A stretch of 64,000 nucleotides of DNA from Pectinophora gossypiella (GCF_024362695.1 NC_065407.1:5394001-5458000); one strand, 5' to 3'. Numbered from the stretch's first letter, positions 1 to 11,436 are shown. Notes: generated by a model not told the origin, from the letters alone. Program-made: numbers and translations.

Positions 1-164
1 ACAATAATCATCGCTGTGCTTACTACTGGAATGATCCTCGGCATGGATTCCTGTGCTTTATTCTTGTTCATCTGGTACTGCTTATCTAGCACCTTTACAA
101 CAACGAACTCTCCGAGGGCAGCGAACACGAACATCATGCAGCCTGCCATCCATAAGTCGAGGGC
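1..164 (-). CDS. Receptor exon 8: TM3 and start of intracellular loop (partial)
   Basis: Acceptor TGTATCTGTTACAG precedes Ala-Leu-Asp-Leu-Trp-Met-Ala-Gly-Cys, the typical TM2-TM3 link and TM3 start, in phase 0 with exon 7. TM3 spans about residues 304-325, followed by a basic loop (Val-Lys-Val-Leu-Asp-Lys-Gln-Tyr-Gln). A possible donor (GTAAGC) lies with the last exon base at 24; otherwise the exon runs off the window edge. The frame stays open to base 1, so the true end is undecided. Confidence 0.93.
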
Positions 165-1990
165 CTGTAACAGATACAATTGTCAAATTGAATTGTGAAA
201 TTGAAATCAAACTCAAGTGGTCCTTCAAGCGAAGCGTGAAGTAGCACTTAGTAGGCCAGTATGGTGGTCGCAACTGATTGAAAACTGACTCATTCCGTTG
301 CTTATCAGTTGCTACTACAATTAGGGCTTTTCACTGCTTACTATCAGACATAGTCGAGCCAACATACTTGGCCATTATATAAAAAAAAAAACTTATGAAA
401 CGACAAGGAGAACTCCCCTCTAAAAAGGCCATAATGTTGCTATTTGACAATAAATTGTTGTCTTTGCGCACATACGAGTTACTTAGACAAATTGTTTCAA
501 TGTGGCATTTTTAATCCTTTTATCAATTGACCATAATCGGATCTAATGCCGCATCCTACGAAAACGTAATTTTTGTCGCTGTTATAAATGGAGAATGTAT
601 GGAGATGGTGCACACCAAAACCAGCGCCCTCCTGTTAATATTATCCAAATTGCAGAAGATCTTTGCTAACCTATATCATTCCCGATTGAAGACTCTATCA
701 AGGAGAGGCCGTTTTCACAAGGGATGTCCTGATTCCACGTGTTATAGTTTTATGAATGAAAATTGTATCTCAACATTATTAAAAAAATGAGGATAGAAAT
801 ATAGAAAAATAAAATTAGACTAGCTTTTTGTGGCATACACGTGGCTGAAATATTTATATTGTCAGGATATTCCTATGCCGTAAGAATGTTTCAGTTTGAA
901 ATTATTATTATTGTTTCTAGCCTACACCTCTGCAGGGTAAAGTTTGAAATAGAATAGACAATTTCCTTTTTTACCGATACATACGTACATAGATATATAA
1001 ATCACCAGTAATTCCTTGTGATAGGAAGTCCAAAGATGAATTGATGAGAGCTGATCATCTTATACACGAGTAATAATCTATCGTGCTACAAAGGACACGC
1101 TTTGTCTGTCGGGTTTTACGACATGTTTGAGAACATAAATATAACTGAACACGTTCTATAGAACGTATTTTCTTAGTACTTAAGTCGAAACAGGCAAAAC
1201 TTTAAAATCATAATACTTAGTGATGAGTAAAACCCGTAACAACTTTTAATTTTCAGATTAAAAGTTGCTCTGTAATTGAATTTTCTTGAAAGCAAAAAAC
1301 TAGACTCCCTTTAAAAAATCTGACGAGAGCGATGAGTTTTTTTCGATCAAACGAGGTGTCGTTAAATGGTGATTTAACGTCTCAATTTACTAAGTTAAAG
1401 ATATTTGAGGATGAAAAATGTTTTTTATCCTTGCCGTCGTTTGATGAGTTTGTATTTAAGGTAATTTATTTAACGTTACAAAGCAATTACGTAGGATGAT
1501 AAGTAGGTAAACACGTTATTTGCTTTTCATTTACTTTTAATCCTGTTGAGACGCGTTGTGTACTTTAAGCGTATGCTGATAACTTAGACGAGTTAACATT
1601 ATTTATGTCAAAAGTTCGTGACGATCTGTCACAAAGTGTGACACCTTAAATACCAGAATGTGGGAAACCTTGAACTAATTTTGCTTGTTGCTTTAAAATC
1701 GTGTTAGTGGGGCGGCATGATTTGATTATTGTCCTTCCCAAGTTTTGTAATAACAAGCCTACGTCATGTTCCTTTGTTCCCTTCGTAAATGCTCTTTAGA
1801 TTGATGCTTGCTAACGTGATAATTTTATGTTAAACTGCGAAATCTATGCAGATCTTGTGCAGTACAGACCTTGTGCAGGAAAACGGTTTAACATTCGTTC
1901 ACACAAAACACCAACCGCGGCACGGTTTCGCTAAAAGTTATATTATCATCACTATAATATAATTTATATCGTCACATCCACCAACCCGCA
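165..1990. other. Intron 7 sequence, nothing recognised
   Basis: This is AT-rich intronic DNA of the receptor gene. Short open frames (for example 527-790) have no recognisable similarity and no coding-like composition. I see no repeat matching others in the window. Confidence 0.6.
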
Positions 1991-2004
1991 TTGTTAACTC
2001 TGAC

Positions 2005-2313
2005 ATGCATCTATTACTAGAGTTATGTTCTTTCGTAAAAAAACACAACGATTTTTTTCCGATAGATAACAGGCAATTTAACAACCGTAACTTAAGACAC
2101 AAAGCAACATTAATGATTATAAGTAAAAGGACAAAAAATTCTAGTCAAGGCACATATCATTCAGCAATAAAAATATTCAATCATCTACCTATAGATATTA
2201 GAAAAGAAAATAATATACAGTTTAAAAAGTGTCTTAAGAAATGGCTAATACAAAAATGTTTTTATAATCTAAAAGAATATTTTGATTGGAATAATAAATA
2301 TAATATTATATAA
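2005..2313 (+). mobile_element. LINE 3' end: C-terminal fragment of a reverse-transcriptase ORF
   Basis: The 102-residue open frame has the pattern of the extreme C-terminus of CR1/Jockey-like LINE polyproteins. It shows basic Asn-Arg-Asn-Leu-Arg-His, then Thr-Tyr-His-Ser-Ala-Ile-Lys-Ile-Phe-Asn-His-Leu-Pro, then a Phe-Lys-Lys-x-Leu-Lys-Lys-Trp-Leu block ending in Phe-Tyr-Asn-Leu-Lys-Glu-Tyr-Phe. The stop is followed by AT-rich sequence and a T-run. The rest of the element is missing (5' truncation, usual for LINEs). Clade is not certain. It lies in intron 7 antisense to the receptor. Confidence 0.55.
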
Positions 2314-2418
2314 TAAACAAGACATTGTATTATAGTATTTTTTTTTCTTAAATATGTAAGTAGACTATTTGTTTGCTAGGGTTATTAATTTGCACACTAG
2401 ATTGACAATAAATTAATA

Positions 2419-3279
2419 TTAATATTGTATATAATTATGTAATGATGCACGCAGAAAGAATTCCCCCCTGTATACAAAATAACTGGATAATAGACAGTGC
2501 TCCACAAGTTTAGCATACTCCATCGGGATATTGTTGTCATGCAATTTCTTCTTAACCACTTCTAAGCATTCCTGAACGGGTACATTGGTAAAGAGAGACT
2601 CTACGTCAAAACTGACCATCACCTCCTCCTTTTCCACGTTCATCCTACTAAGAAAGTCAACAAATTGGCGTGAATCCCTTACGAACGAGGATGTATGTCC
2701 CACTAGATTCTGCAGTACCCGGGCCACATGCTTAGCCAGATCATACGTAGGTGAGTTGATTTGACTCACGATCGGCCGCAACGGTACGCCAGTTTTGTGC
2801 ACCTTAGGCAGTCCATATAATCTTGGAGGCTGGGTTGTTTTAGGACGAGACAAGCACTGATATACGTCATCAGGAAGGATAGGCTTACACTCCTGCAGCA
2901 AACGTTTGGTTCGATTAGCTACTCTTGCCGTGGGATTGTAATTGACCTGCTTGTATGTGGTATCGTCAGCGAGTAGTGCTCTGATCTTCTCGTCATATTC
3001 GTTAACATCCAGGATCACAGTCGCGTTGCCCTTATCTGCCTTCAATACAAGAATGTCCTCATCAGCGCGAACTTCCCTTAGAGCTAAACGCTCCGCAGGA
3101 GTGATATTATTCGGCGGGACTTTAGCGTGACGTAATGTTACAGCCACATCCTGTCTCAATACGTCCGCGTCTCTTGGAGGAATCCTGTTTCGGCTTATCG
3201 CCTCTTCTATGCTACCCATGACCTGCTCATATGGGACCAAAAACATAAACAAGCGGCTCGGTATCAAAAACATAAACAA
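2419..3279 (-). mobile_element. Penelope-like element reverse transcriptase fragment
   Basis: The 286-residue frame shows Penelope-like (PLE) RT features in order: an N-terminal region with Val-Leu-Lys-Ala-Asp-Lys-Gly-Asn-Ala-Thr-Val, then Leu-Tyr-Gly-Leu-Pro-Lys-Val-His-Lys with Pro-Leu-Arg-Pro-Ile-Val-Ser, then Ser-Phe-Asp-Val-Glu-Ser-Leu-Phe-Thr-Asn-Val-Pro (motif A with catalytic Asp). Similarity stops at Tyr-Arg-Gly-Glu-Phe-Phe near 2465, just before the motifs carrying the second catalytic aspartates. The rest of the RT palm, the thumb and any GIY-YIG endonuclease are gone. It is a dead fragment in intron 7. The first ~20 codons come from a small tandem repeat and may not be original coding sequence. 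Confidence 0.88.
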
Positions 3280-3284
3280 GCGGC
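3228..3284. repeat. Short tandem duplication at the 5' side of the PLE fragment
   Basis: A motif reading ATCAAAAACATAAACAAGCG or its one-base variant ACCAAAAACATAAACAAGCG occurs twice in a row here, about 28 bp apart. It overlaps the start of the Penelope-like frame. Confidence 0.7.
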
Positions 3285-4084
3285 AGAGAAAGAGGGTAGA
3301 CAGATATGTCTGCCCGTAGAAAATTATGGATCTACCTACTCCACTCCAATCTCATCAGTCATCCCGTGATCATGGCACTTGCAACAGTGTCGAAATATCG
3401 GGAGTCTCATATCCCCATTTAAACGCGGTAAGAACCCGTTATTATGTGCTTTAATTATGATAATAACCGCGTAAACTTAAAACAATGTATAGATGAATAT
3501 TGTTATAAAACCGATAAATAGTAATATTTTGGTGTATTATTTTCGCAAACTAACAAAAATTTAGGGTCCGAATACGAGAAGTACCATATTTCAGACCCTC
3601 AATTTTGATCAATTCTACATTTGTAGTGGTGCAGATTACAGTGTATTTGCTGAGCGTGTAGAGGTGTCAATGTTAGTTTGTGTGCGTGATAGTTTTTTTT
3701 TCTCTAAAGGCTTTGACTACTTGACAAGTGTAATAGAATGTCAGTGACAATTTATAAAGAGATTTTGTATGAAGAGAACAAAAAAAAATAAAAAACTAAA
3801 AATACTACAATCTGAGAAAAGGAATATTGGAAAAATATTTTTGTTTTAACGCATATTATTTATACATTTTTAAATAATGGGTAAGTACCGTGTTTTAAAA
3901 GAGGACATATATTATAATAAAAAATCAATACATAAAATGAAATGGCTGTATGGGCATAGTTCCCTTTGCCTTACCCTTCGGGGAAAACCAAATGAAAAAA
4001 AAAATAGTTGCATTTGTCGGCCTAAATAGTAGTCATTTATAATTAATTGTTTTTCCATCCAACATACAGATTTATTTATATTCT

Positions 4085-4445
4085 CGTTGCCGCGGACTTT
4101 TTGGTGGGAACGGGAACGGAAAGGTTCCTTTCTTCATTGAATAATCTAAATAATCAATACGAAGTGGTGTTTTGTAGTTAATGATCACATTAAGTTAGTC
4201 GGAAAACATTCCCGATAGTATTATTAAATCGGAATACTCAATAAACAAAGTGTACCTATCTATTTTCGCTTTGCGCCAAAAAGCCGCTTACTTCGTTTGG
4301 GGTTCGGAGTAGGAGTCTGTTCCGAGGGTGGGGGCTTAGGTTTCATCATTTCATTAATCATCATCAAGAAAAAAAAACACAAGACATGGCAGTATGGGCA
4401 TAGTTCCCTTTGCCTTGCCCTTTGGGAAAAAAAAAGATATATTTT
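4085..4445 (+). repeat. Dispersed repeat family F, copy 1
   Basis: The segment from GGACTTTTTGGTGGGAACGG through ATCATCATCAAG to GGGCATAGTTCCCTTTGCCT matches, in inverse orientation, 9165-9570. A fragment of the same tail (GGGCATAGTTCCCTTTGCCT) is also at 3953-3987. The simple ATCATCATC tract and A-runs suggest a SINE-like retroposon. No coding capacity. Confidence 0.7.
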
Positions 4446-4469
4446 GAAATTCTTATGTATAATAAACAA

Positions 4470-4585
4470 ACATCACAGACATCATGACAGATCTAAAACT
4501 AACGAAAATCTTTTTTCTTTTTTCTATTTGACTTATTTATGAATTTTAATCAAGAAAACGTGATAATAAGTTCGACAGCAACCAG
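4470..4585 (-). repeat. AT-rich repeat family D, partial copy
   Basis: Contains AGATCTAAAACT, then a T-rich block, then TTGACTTATTTATGAATTTTAATCAAGAAAACGTGATAATAAGT-like sequence. This matches part of the copies at 6845-7110, 24015-24290, 25765-26275 and 59080-59330. Confidence 0.7.
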
Positions 4586-5254
4586 TTCAGGTCCCCGAAA
4601 CAGGCCATTTCAGGCCGCGTATATATGGAAATACTACTTTAATACGTCCCAGCCTCGTCTTTTTTTAACATCCTCGTTAAAAAAAGACGTCCTAACCTGA
4701 ACTAACTAACCTAACAATAAACACCACGCGTAAATATAAGTCCAGAAATGCGCTGCAAGTCGTCTGGACTGGGCGCGAAAACAACATAGAATTCGATTAG
4801 CTGCTAAGTGTCCCGCATGCTATCACCAGCTGTCACTGACATACGAATGAAGTCCCGCGGATTTTATTGGAACTAAATGACAAGTCATAATAATTATATG
4901 CGGATACTGCGACATCAGCGCCGTGCTTGCGGGACGATGCGACAAAGTTTGAACCGACGCAATTTAGGAAAAATCTACCTTATTATTACTGTACTGTGAT
5001 CGATATTTGTAAAATCATACAATACATATACACAATTCTTTATACACGATATAATTATTATGACATATTGTGGACTTTTCGGTAGACCTACAAAAAAGGA
5101 ACAATTCAACCATACGTTGTTTTGTTATATCTCAATGGGCTCAGGCAGTGTTTTCGCCGAAAGCTCCAAGTCGGCTATATTTGTAACGATAATTATGTTT
5201 GACATTCATCATCATTTTTGAACCATTTTATACAAAAAAAAAAATACTTGTATA

Positions 5255-5615
5255 AATTATATACCCTAAAGCACGCCCATGAATCACTCTACTCATTGGT
5301 GAAAACCGTATGAAAATCCGTTCAGTAGTTTTTTAGTTAGCCGCATGTTCACTGATGCGATTAATGCCTGTTAGAATTTTACAAAATAAAAAATACGGAA
5401 ATTACGGAAGGTACTTTAGTGCAAAGTACATTATTGTATAATTATAATATTATTGGTAAAAGTGATACTTTTTGAAAATTCCGTAACAAATAGACGGGTT
5501 CGCCAAATTCAATTGTAAAAAAAAAATACAAAAAGTAAAAACAATTAAAACATGCACTTGGGTTTGAACCGTGAAACTTAAGAATGGCGGCGACTGCTTT
5601 ACCAAATGCGCCATT
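5255..5615 (-). mobile_element. tRNA-derived SINE
   Basis: On the minus strand a tRNA-like head starts near 5615. It has an A-box-like TGGCGCATTTGGTAAAGCAG and a B-box-like GGTTCAAACCC. The body then runs about 300 bp to a segment (TACTGAACGGATTTTCATAC) of the kind shared with RTE-type LINE tails. It is a typical RNA polymerase III SINE architecture. I see only one copy here. Confidence 0.6.
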
Positions 5616-6104
5616 TAGAAGTTAGAAGTAGACTTCAAATTATGCATCTCTTTTAATAGCTAACCTAGTTCGCATGTGTGTGTGACAGCTTCGTGTTTGT
5701 ACACAAATTGAAATGACACCAACTTTTGATGCAATGTTTCAATATGATATCTGCAGTAAATACTTCAAAATTGTAGCTTAAGTTAAAGATAATGTATGTA
5801 AGATTTCGCCACCTAACATTTCACTGGGTCAGAACTCAACACTAAACGAATAAATGGAAAAAAATACGAAAACTGCAGAAGTAACGCCATCTGTTGACGC
5901 AGCGTTACCTAGCTGACTGAAACGCATCACCTTAAATTTTAATATTGTAATATTTAAGTACATACCTATGTAATGTTGCACGCCCGATTGGGTTAAATTG
6001 TACCTAAGAACTGTATTTTTTCTTTTTATAATGTAACTATGACATCTTTTTTGGACTGTACAATTGCAATAAAACACTTTTGATTTTGATTTTGATTTCG
6101 CATT

Positions 6105-6195
6105 GGAGCAGCGTGGGGAGCATGCTCCATACCCCCTCCGGTTGATTGAGGGAGGCCTGTGCCCAGCAGTGGGACGTATATGTATGTATAGGCTT
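6105..6195. repeat. Short repeat containing GCCCAGCAGTGGGACGTATA
   Basis: The block CCCCCTCCGGTTGATTGAGG followed by GCCTGTGCCCAGCAGTGGGA recurs at 30718-30780, and its core recurs at 30976-31005. It is a common insect retroposon tail type; element class unresolved. Confidence 0.6.
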
Positions 6196-6319
6196 TTTGT
6201 GTATGTATGTTATGACTGTGTATCATCACAAATAGACCAACATACGGGACGAACGCATCCATCTAGTTGTCCAGTTAATTCCTAATACTACAGAGCCTAT
6301 AAAATATTTGTGTTATAAC

Positions 6320-6685
6320 TACAAGGATATCATCTCCCTAGCATTATCCCGTTTTGCACAAGGTCCGTTTACCTAACCTGAAGATTTGACAGGTCCGGTT
6401 TTTTACAGAAGCACGAAGGGAAAACCAGCCCAATACAGGTTAGGTCACATACCTCCGAAAATGCATTTCTCGGGGATATGGGTTTCCTCGCGGTGTTTTC
6501 TTTCATCGCTGCGCACGTAATGATCGTTTATCATCCAATTCATTCAATTCAATAATCGTTTATGAACATGAATTCGAAAACAAATTCGACAATCATTGGT
6601 TTAGGTCTATGCTGGATTCGAACCAGCGACCTCAAAGTGAGAGGCAAGCGTTCTACTAACTGGGCTACCACGGCTCTTAACATAA
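6320..6685 (-). mobile_element. tRNA-derived SINE family S2, full-length copy
   Basis: The minus strand starts with a tRNA-like head near 6680: GAGCCGTGGTAGCCCAGTTA (A box) and GGTTCGAATCCAGC (B box). A ~300 bp body follows, with CCTAACCTGTATTGGGCTGG and the end segment CAGGTTAGGTAAACGGACCT. Related copies or pieces are at 18885-19255, 23045-23140, 25145-25430, 27370-27610, 41440-41510 and 52735-52885. Confidence 0.82.
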
Positions 6686-6844
6686 AACAGAAGTTAAATA
6701 ATTCATTCAAAATTTAAGAGCTAGAGTCTAGTCGGTGAAGCTTTCTCCAGATTTTTCGTTCTTTTGCAAGTTCCTTGACCTCCTTGTATATCGAGATTTC
6801 GGCCGTTTCTTTTATAACTAAATTAAGTTCACGACTGTAATATT

Positions 6845-7110
6845 GCCTATAGGCTACTTTCAAAATTAGTAAAATCAGTTTATTACTAAACGTCAAAACA
6901 CGAAATTGCTATAGAATTTGTATGAAAAAGCATACTATGACGTCTTAGAAAAACGTGATAAAAATGTCGGACTTATTATTACGTTTTTCTTGACTATAAT
7001 TCATAAATAAGTAAAGTAGAAAAAAAAAAATGTTTTCGCTAGTTTTAGATTTGTCTTTATTTAGTAATTAGAATTTTATAACTTATCTTGAATCTAGTAC
7101 ACGATCTAAT
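6845..7110 (+). repeat. AT-rich repeat family D, copy at 6.9 kb
   Basis: Shares TACTAAACGTCAAAA, AATTTGTATGAAAAAGCAT, GACGTC and CTTATTATTACGTTTT in the same order with the copies at 24, 26 and 59 kb. It is non-coding and behaves like a MITE; termini not resolved. Confidence 0.75.
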
Positions 7111-7209
7111 TGAGCTCAGTCAGAGACACATCCATCGCAAGATGAACTACCCACTCATTACATTTCGACGAGCATTCCCAAGTACATCTAAAATGTTTTC
7201 TCAATTTAC

Positions 7210-7439
7210 CTTAACATAAGCGACTGGAGGAATGTCAGCTCTCAGTCCAGTGAACATGGTAACGAGGGTCAACATGCAGGTGACCAGCAGGGTGACCCGT
7301 CCGGGAATGGCGTCCAGGTCCAGCCAGAAGCTGAACCATGATAGCATCACCACCAAAGATGATGGAGCGAAGGTCTGAATAAGATGGTGGCCGATCTGGC
7401 GCTCGAACCTGAAGTATACTACCAGTCTGGAGTAGTTTC
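7210..7439 (-). CDS. Receptor exon 7: loop C, TM1 and TM2
   Basis: The exon is 230 nt, acceptor CTTTATTCCAG and donor GTTAAG/GTAAAT (phase 0). It encodes residues 225-301: Gly-Asn-Tyr-Ser (sequon) with Leu-Val-Val-Tyr-Phe, TM1 (about 244-264, with Ser-Trp-Phe-Ser-Phe-Trp), a short loop, and TM2. Counting Arg272 as 0', the pore-lining positions are 2' Thr274, 6' Thr278 and 9' Leu281. The selectivity filter reads Pro-Gly-Arg. The exon ends in Val-Ala-Tyr-Val-Lys. Confidence 0.97.
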
Positions 7440-8884
7440 CTGGAATAAAGAAGAAGACATCATTGTGTAATGAATACAATAACAATACATAATTGCAGCG
7501 AACTAGTTTTTGTGTACTTCGCTTGCAAGTGTATAAATTCCTACCTACATGTTCTTTATTTATTGTACCTATTTGTTCGAGTATGATATTATGTTGCAAA
7601 TTGGAAGCGACGATGGTGAATGTCGGTGTACGGACAAACCAAAGTTGGTTTTTGTTGCACCGTCAATTATAAAAAAATGTATTAAGTACTGTACTTATTT
7701 TTAATAAATTAAAAAATATTTTTTTTTTCAGGGTCAATGACCCTTGGTTACCGCCGTTTAAAAATACAATACGCATAAAACAGTAAAGGTACTAAAGAGG
7801 TACAATCTTATGGCACTTCATCAACAGAAGCGAGAAAAATTTAAAGAAAATACATTACAAAATGTTAGGCTACTAATGCCTTATATCGTCAAAGCAATTA
7901 TAGGATTTGAAAACTGACAAAATATCGCTGATTAAAATTTGAAACTTTTAAATACAAAGTTTACTATATAACGACAGATAAAAAGAGATTTATGCCAGAC
8001 CAGGTAGTAAAGTTATTGACTGTAGGTAACTGTCTTCTACAGTACAAAATCTTATATCGACGATGGTCAGCCATGTACCACTAGTGGTAATTTATCTTTA
8101 AACTAGACAGTAAAACAATGGAGAAGCTTGGAACATTCAAATTAGTTCACCAAATTATTCATGCCTTCTGAATTAGACGTATAATTATTTTTAGAAAACA
8201 TAAAAGAAATGTATTGACATTTTGTGCATTAAGTACTGAACATTGGCTAAAGATTTTCCTTACCACGGCATACGACCACGGCTATCTCCAAATTATCACT
8301 ATTTGGAAGAATTTCAGAGAAATATTTTCTTGTAACGTTCATTTCTTGTTACATATTTTTGTAGATATCAGTTTGACTACTTTTTGACAGACATACTTCA
8401 AAAAGACTAAAATATTACGAGCTTACTTCTACACATATTTTTATTCACTTCTAAAACTTTCATATAATAGTATATGAAAGAAAATAAAAAACGAAGTTTT
8501 CGAACATAACGGTTTCTTTTTTGACAGATAACAGACAGGCATGCGTCCAATTCTCCTTAAATAATAGATAATATTCGAGATCAATACGACAATGATAAAT
8601 GGACCGAATAATTTACAAAGAAATATTTTTTTAGTTTCATTAATGGTTTCTTAGACAGTGTCATTGACATAACAATCTCTGAAAGTGTTAAGGTCGAGCA
8701 CACACACAACTCGCACATAGATTTTGTCTTTTTTCTCTTTTTTGTCTAGATTTTGTACTTAGAAAATAATGAAGTTCGCAAAAAACATAAGAAAAAAAGC
8801 TGTAGTTCATTGTGAAAACAATTTTCAAGTCAATCACTGCACTTCACATTTTATAGAAGATAAACAAATGTAATAATATCTTAC

Positions 8885-9025
8885 CATCTTTATCGATCAT
8901 ATAACCATTGGTCTCCTCCAAACGTAGTGGCTCACCAATATGATATTGAAGCAGTTTCAACTCAGGGTTGATAGTTACTCCAGCTTCACTCCAACGAAAC
9001 CTTACCTTCTGGTTACTGTATGAAA
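8885..9025 (-). CDS. Receptor exon 6: loop F / beta8-beta9 region
   Basis: The exon is 141 nt, acceptor TATTTTTGTTTCAG and donor GATG/GTAAGA. It encodes residues 178-224, with Val-Arg-Phe-Arg-Trp-Ser-Glu-Ala-Gly-Val, as expected after the Cys-loop, and ends in Asp-Lys-Asp just before loop C. It carries no cysteine, unlike glycine- or histamine-gated channels that have a second disulfide near here. Confidence 0.95.
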
Positions 9026-9164
9026 CTGAAACAAAAATATTTTCGACCATAAATCGAGGCAATCTGGATTAAAAGAAACTTTTTTATTGTTCTGAACTTC
9101 AAAAGGAACGTAAACAAACAAATAAAAAAGGAAAAAAAAAGAAAAAGGGTGGGGTAGGCAGAGA

Positions 9165-9570
9165 CCTTTTTTTTTGTTTTCCCCGAAGGGTAAGGCAAAG
9201 GGAACTATGCCCATACAGCCATGTCTTACGTATTTTTTTTTCTTGATGATTAATTAAATGATGAAAGGTGATGATGATGAAACCTAAGCCCCCACCCTCG
9301 GAGCAGACTCCTACTTCGAACCCCAAACGAATTAACTCAAAAGTCCGCATAAACTTTCGAGTTATGAAGCGGCTTCTTGGCACGAAGCGAAAATAGGTAG
9401 ATACACTTTGTTCATTGAATACTCCGATATAATAACACTGTCGCGAATGTTTTCCGACTAACTTAATGCGATAATTAACCACAAAACACCACTTCGTATT
9501 AATTATTTAGATTACTCAATGAAGAAAGCAACTGTCCCGTTCCCGTTTCCCGCCAAAAAGCCTAGGCAGA
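9165..9570 (-). repeat. Dispersed repeat family F, copy 2 (inverted relative to 4.1-4.4 kb)
   Basis: Reverse complement of the 4085-4445 repeat, with an extra ~60 bp segment (AACTCAAAAGTCCGCATAAA) within it. It lies in the intron immediately upstream of receptor exon 6. The two copies are opposed about 5 kb apart. Confidence 0.7.
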
Positions 9571-10013
9571 GACCAGGGAATTCCACTTACTACGACTCTA
9601 ACACGACACTTTCGCTTCTTCTACTCTTATTAAAGATTACATGCATGATCGTCGGTCTACAGTACTCTACATACCTATACTAATAATGTTAAATAAAAAA
9701 AAATTCAAGCCATTTACCGTAAGCCATATTGCGTGCTTTCCCTTTATCCTAATGTTACTAGGTTATTTATACTCAGGCCTCAGGGAACGCGGTTAATGTA
9801 AGAATAATGCCTAAATTGTTATTCTACGCGTGTATTTTTCTGAATAAGATTACATTACACATATACAACTACACATTTACCTACACTTAACATGCTTTTT
9901 AAGTTAGGGATGGGAAGCAACAAAATTTACAAAATACAGCCCTATCTCACTAGGACACCGTGGAAATGTATGGCGTTTTTATGGTCAATCAACAAGCCAC
10001 CACGTAATGTGGC

Positions 10014-10283
10014 CCCCGATACCGACCCCGCCGGCGTGGTCGACGTTTTCCCTCATTCAGCGCTTATCGCTATCGACCCGCTAGGGTCGATTAATTCTTT
10101 CAAATATTTTTCCTCTCAGACGACGCCCTGAGCCGAGGTTCGCGCCCAACTGGGCACCCTCAGGCCTGTTGTCTTAAACGTTGTACCGGGTCAGAGTCTT
10201 CAGCGCTCCCCATGTTTGTTCGACCAAGTAGTTAATGCCATCTGCGGCAAATCTACAATAAGTCACATCACAAAAAAAAAAAA
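10014..10283 (+). mobile_element. Jockey-like LINE (family J) 3' end, with target duplication
   Basis: This is the 3' UTR of the LINE also seen at 50146-50770: GCTATCGACC..., GACGACGCCCTGAGCCGAGG, AATGCCATCTGCGGCAAATC, ending in an A-run. It is flanked by a perfect 11-bp duplication CGTAATGTGGC at 10003-10013 and 10284-10294. The copy is 5'-truncated and non-coding. Confidence 0.9.
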
Positions 10284-10489
10284 CGTAATGTGGCGTTTAT
10301 ACAACACGTCATTTTATTGCACAACCAATGTCGCGCTCGTGCATGTTCCCAGAGTGGAAATGTTCTCGTTGTAAAACTCTTTAATAGTTAGGACACTGGC
10401 TGCTCTTCTTTTTCAAAATGTTATTTCTTGTACTCTTCCCAAATGTGCCTAAAAGTTTTACCGAAGCTCTTTTTACATAAGTTTTGTGA

Positions 10490-10640
10490 CTTTTTATTAC
10501 CGGGAACGGCACATCACTTCCCTTGCCTTTTTCTTTTTTTGTTTGTTTCCTTGAAAAAATTGCTGTAAAGCAATAAGGCAGCCCACGTTGTACTGTGTGT
10601 ATGTGTAAATTATGTGCAATAAAGTGTATTTGATTTGATC
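10490..10640 (+). mobile_element. LINE 3' tail (CR1-like type)
   Basis: Ends in CAATAAGGCAGCCCACGTTG, TGTATGTGTAAATTATGTGC and AATAAAGTGTATTTGATTTG. Similar tails with a GTGCAATAAAG terminus are at 28440-28585, 46605-46635 and 51040-51065. The clade assignment comes from general resemblance only. Confidence 0.45.
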
Positions 10641-11335
10641 ACTGGTCACGCCACCATGGTGTCCTAGTGACACAGAACCGTACTCATTGGGCTATAATCA
10701 CCTGTCACTATTCGATTCATCATAGTCCGAGATTAATATCGGACGAGGGGCCCTACCGGGTAAGACGAAGTCGATTCCGATTGGAGCAAATCGAACATCG
10801 ATTTGATTCTGTCGTACCGCGTAAACAGCCAAGATGGTGATCCCCGGTTCGTGACGTCATGTGAAGTTCGGCAAGCCGATTGAACGAATGATTCCAGTAC
10901 TTTTGCCATTTCATCGGTACTGGCTAAGAAATCGATGTTCGGCGTCCAGGACTGGCTGTCGGTTGTCGTTAAGGATTGGTTTTCGCTTTGGCCACCCTGG
11001 TGCGGGCGTGACTAATTACGTATGTTTTATGGATAATCTCTTTTACGACGTGTTCGGGATAGGAACCAGCTGAACGCATTTTATATTTTTACTTCACTCC
11101 CGGCCAAGTAACAGAATGTGTTTAGAATATTTAAGGTTAATGGCTGATGTAAATTCAAATTGAAATACGTAAATATTTATAACAGACCCGGTAACCTAAT
11201 GGCGGTTTGTTAATTGCGGTTCGGTGCACTCAAACCCCATTTGAGGTTTCTCAAAATTTCGCCCACACAGATAAACTTCCTGTATAAACATTTTCGCTTA
11301 CGATATTAATGATACCTACATTAATAGTCTTCAAT

Positions 11336-11436
11336 TTACCATCGGGTAAGAGCCTTCAGCGCTCCTCATTTGTCCGGCCAAGTAGTTAATGCCATCTTCG
11401 GCAAATCTACAATAAGTCACGTCAAAAAAAAATCTT
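11336..11436 (+). mobile_element. Family J LINE 3' end, ~100 bp copy
   Basis: Only the terminal ~95 bp of the family J 3' UTR is present (CGGGTAAGAGCCTTCAGCGC to AATAAGTCACGTC plus A-run). It is a very short 5'-truncated insertion. Confidence 0.85.

Noticed and set aside
3351..3358. CTGATGAG on the minus strand upstream of the Penelope-like fragment, as a possible hammerhead ribozyme core (known in some Penelope elements)
   Set aside because: No GAAA box follows a short stem II at the needed distance and no three-stem layout can be drawn with the flanks.
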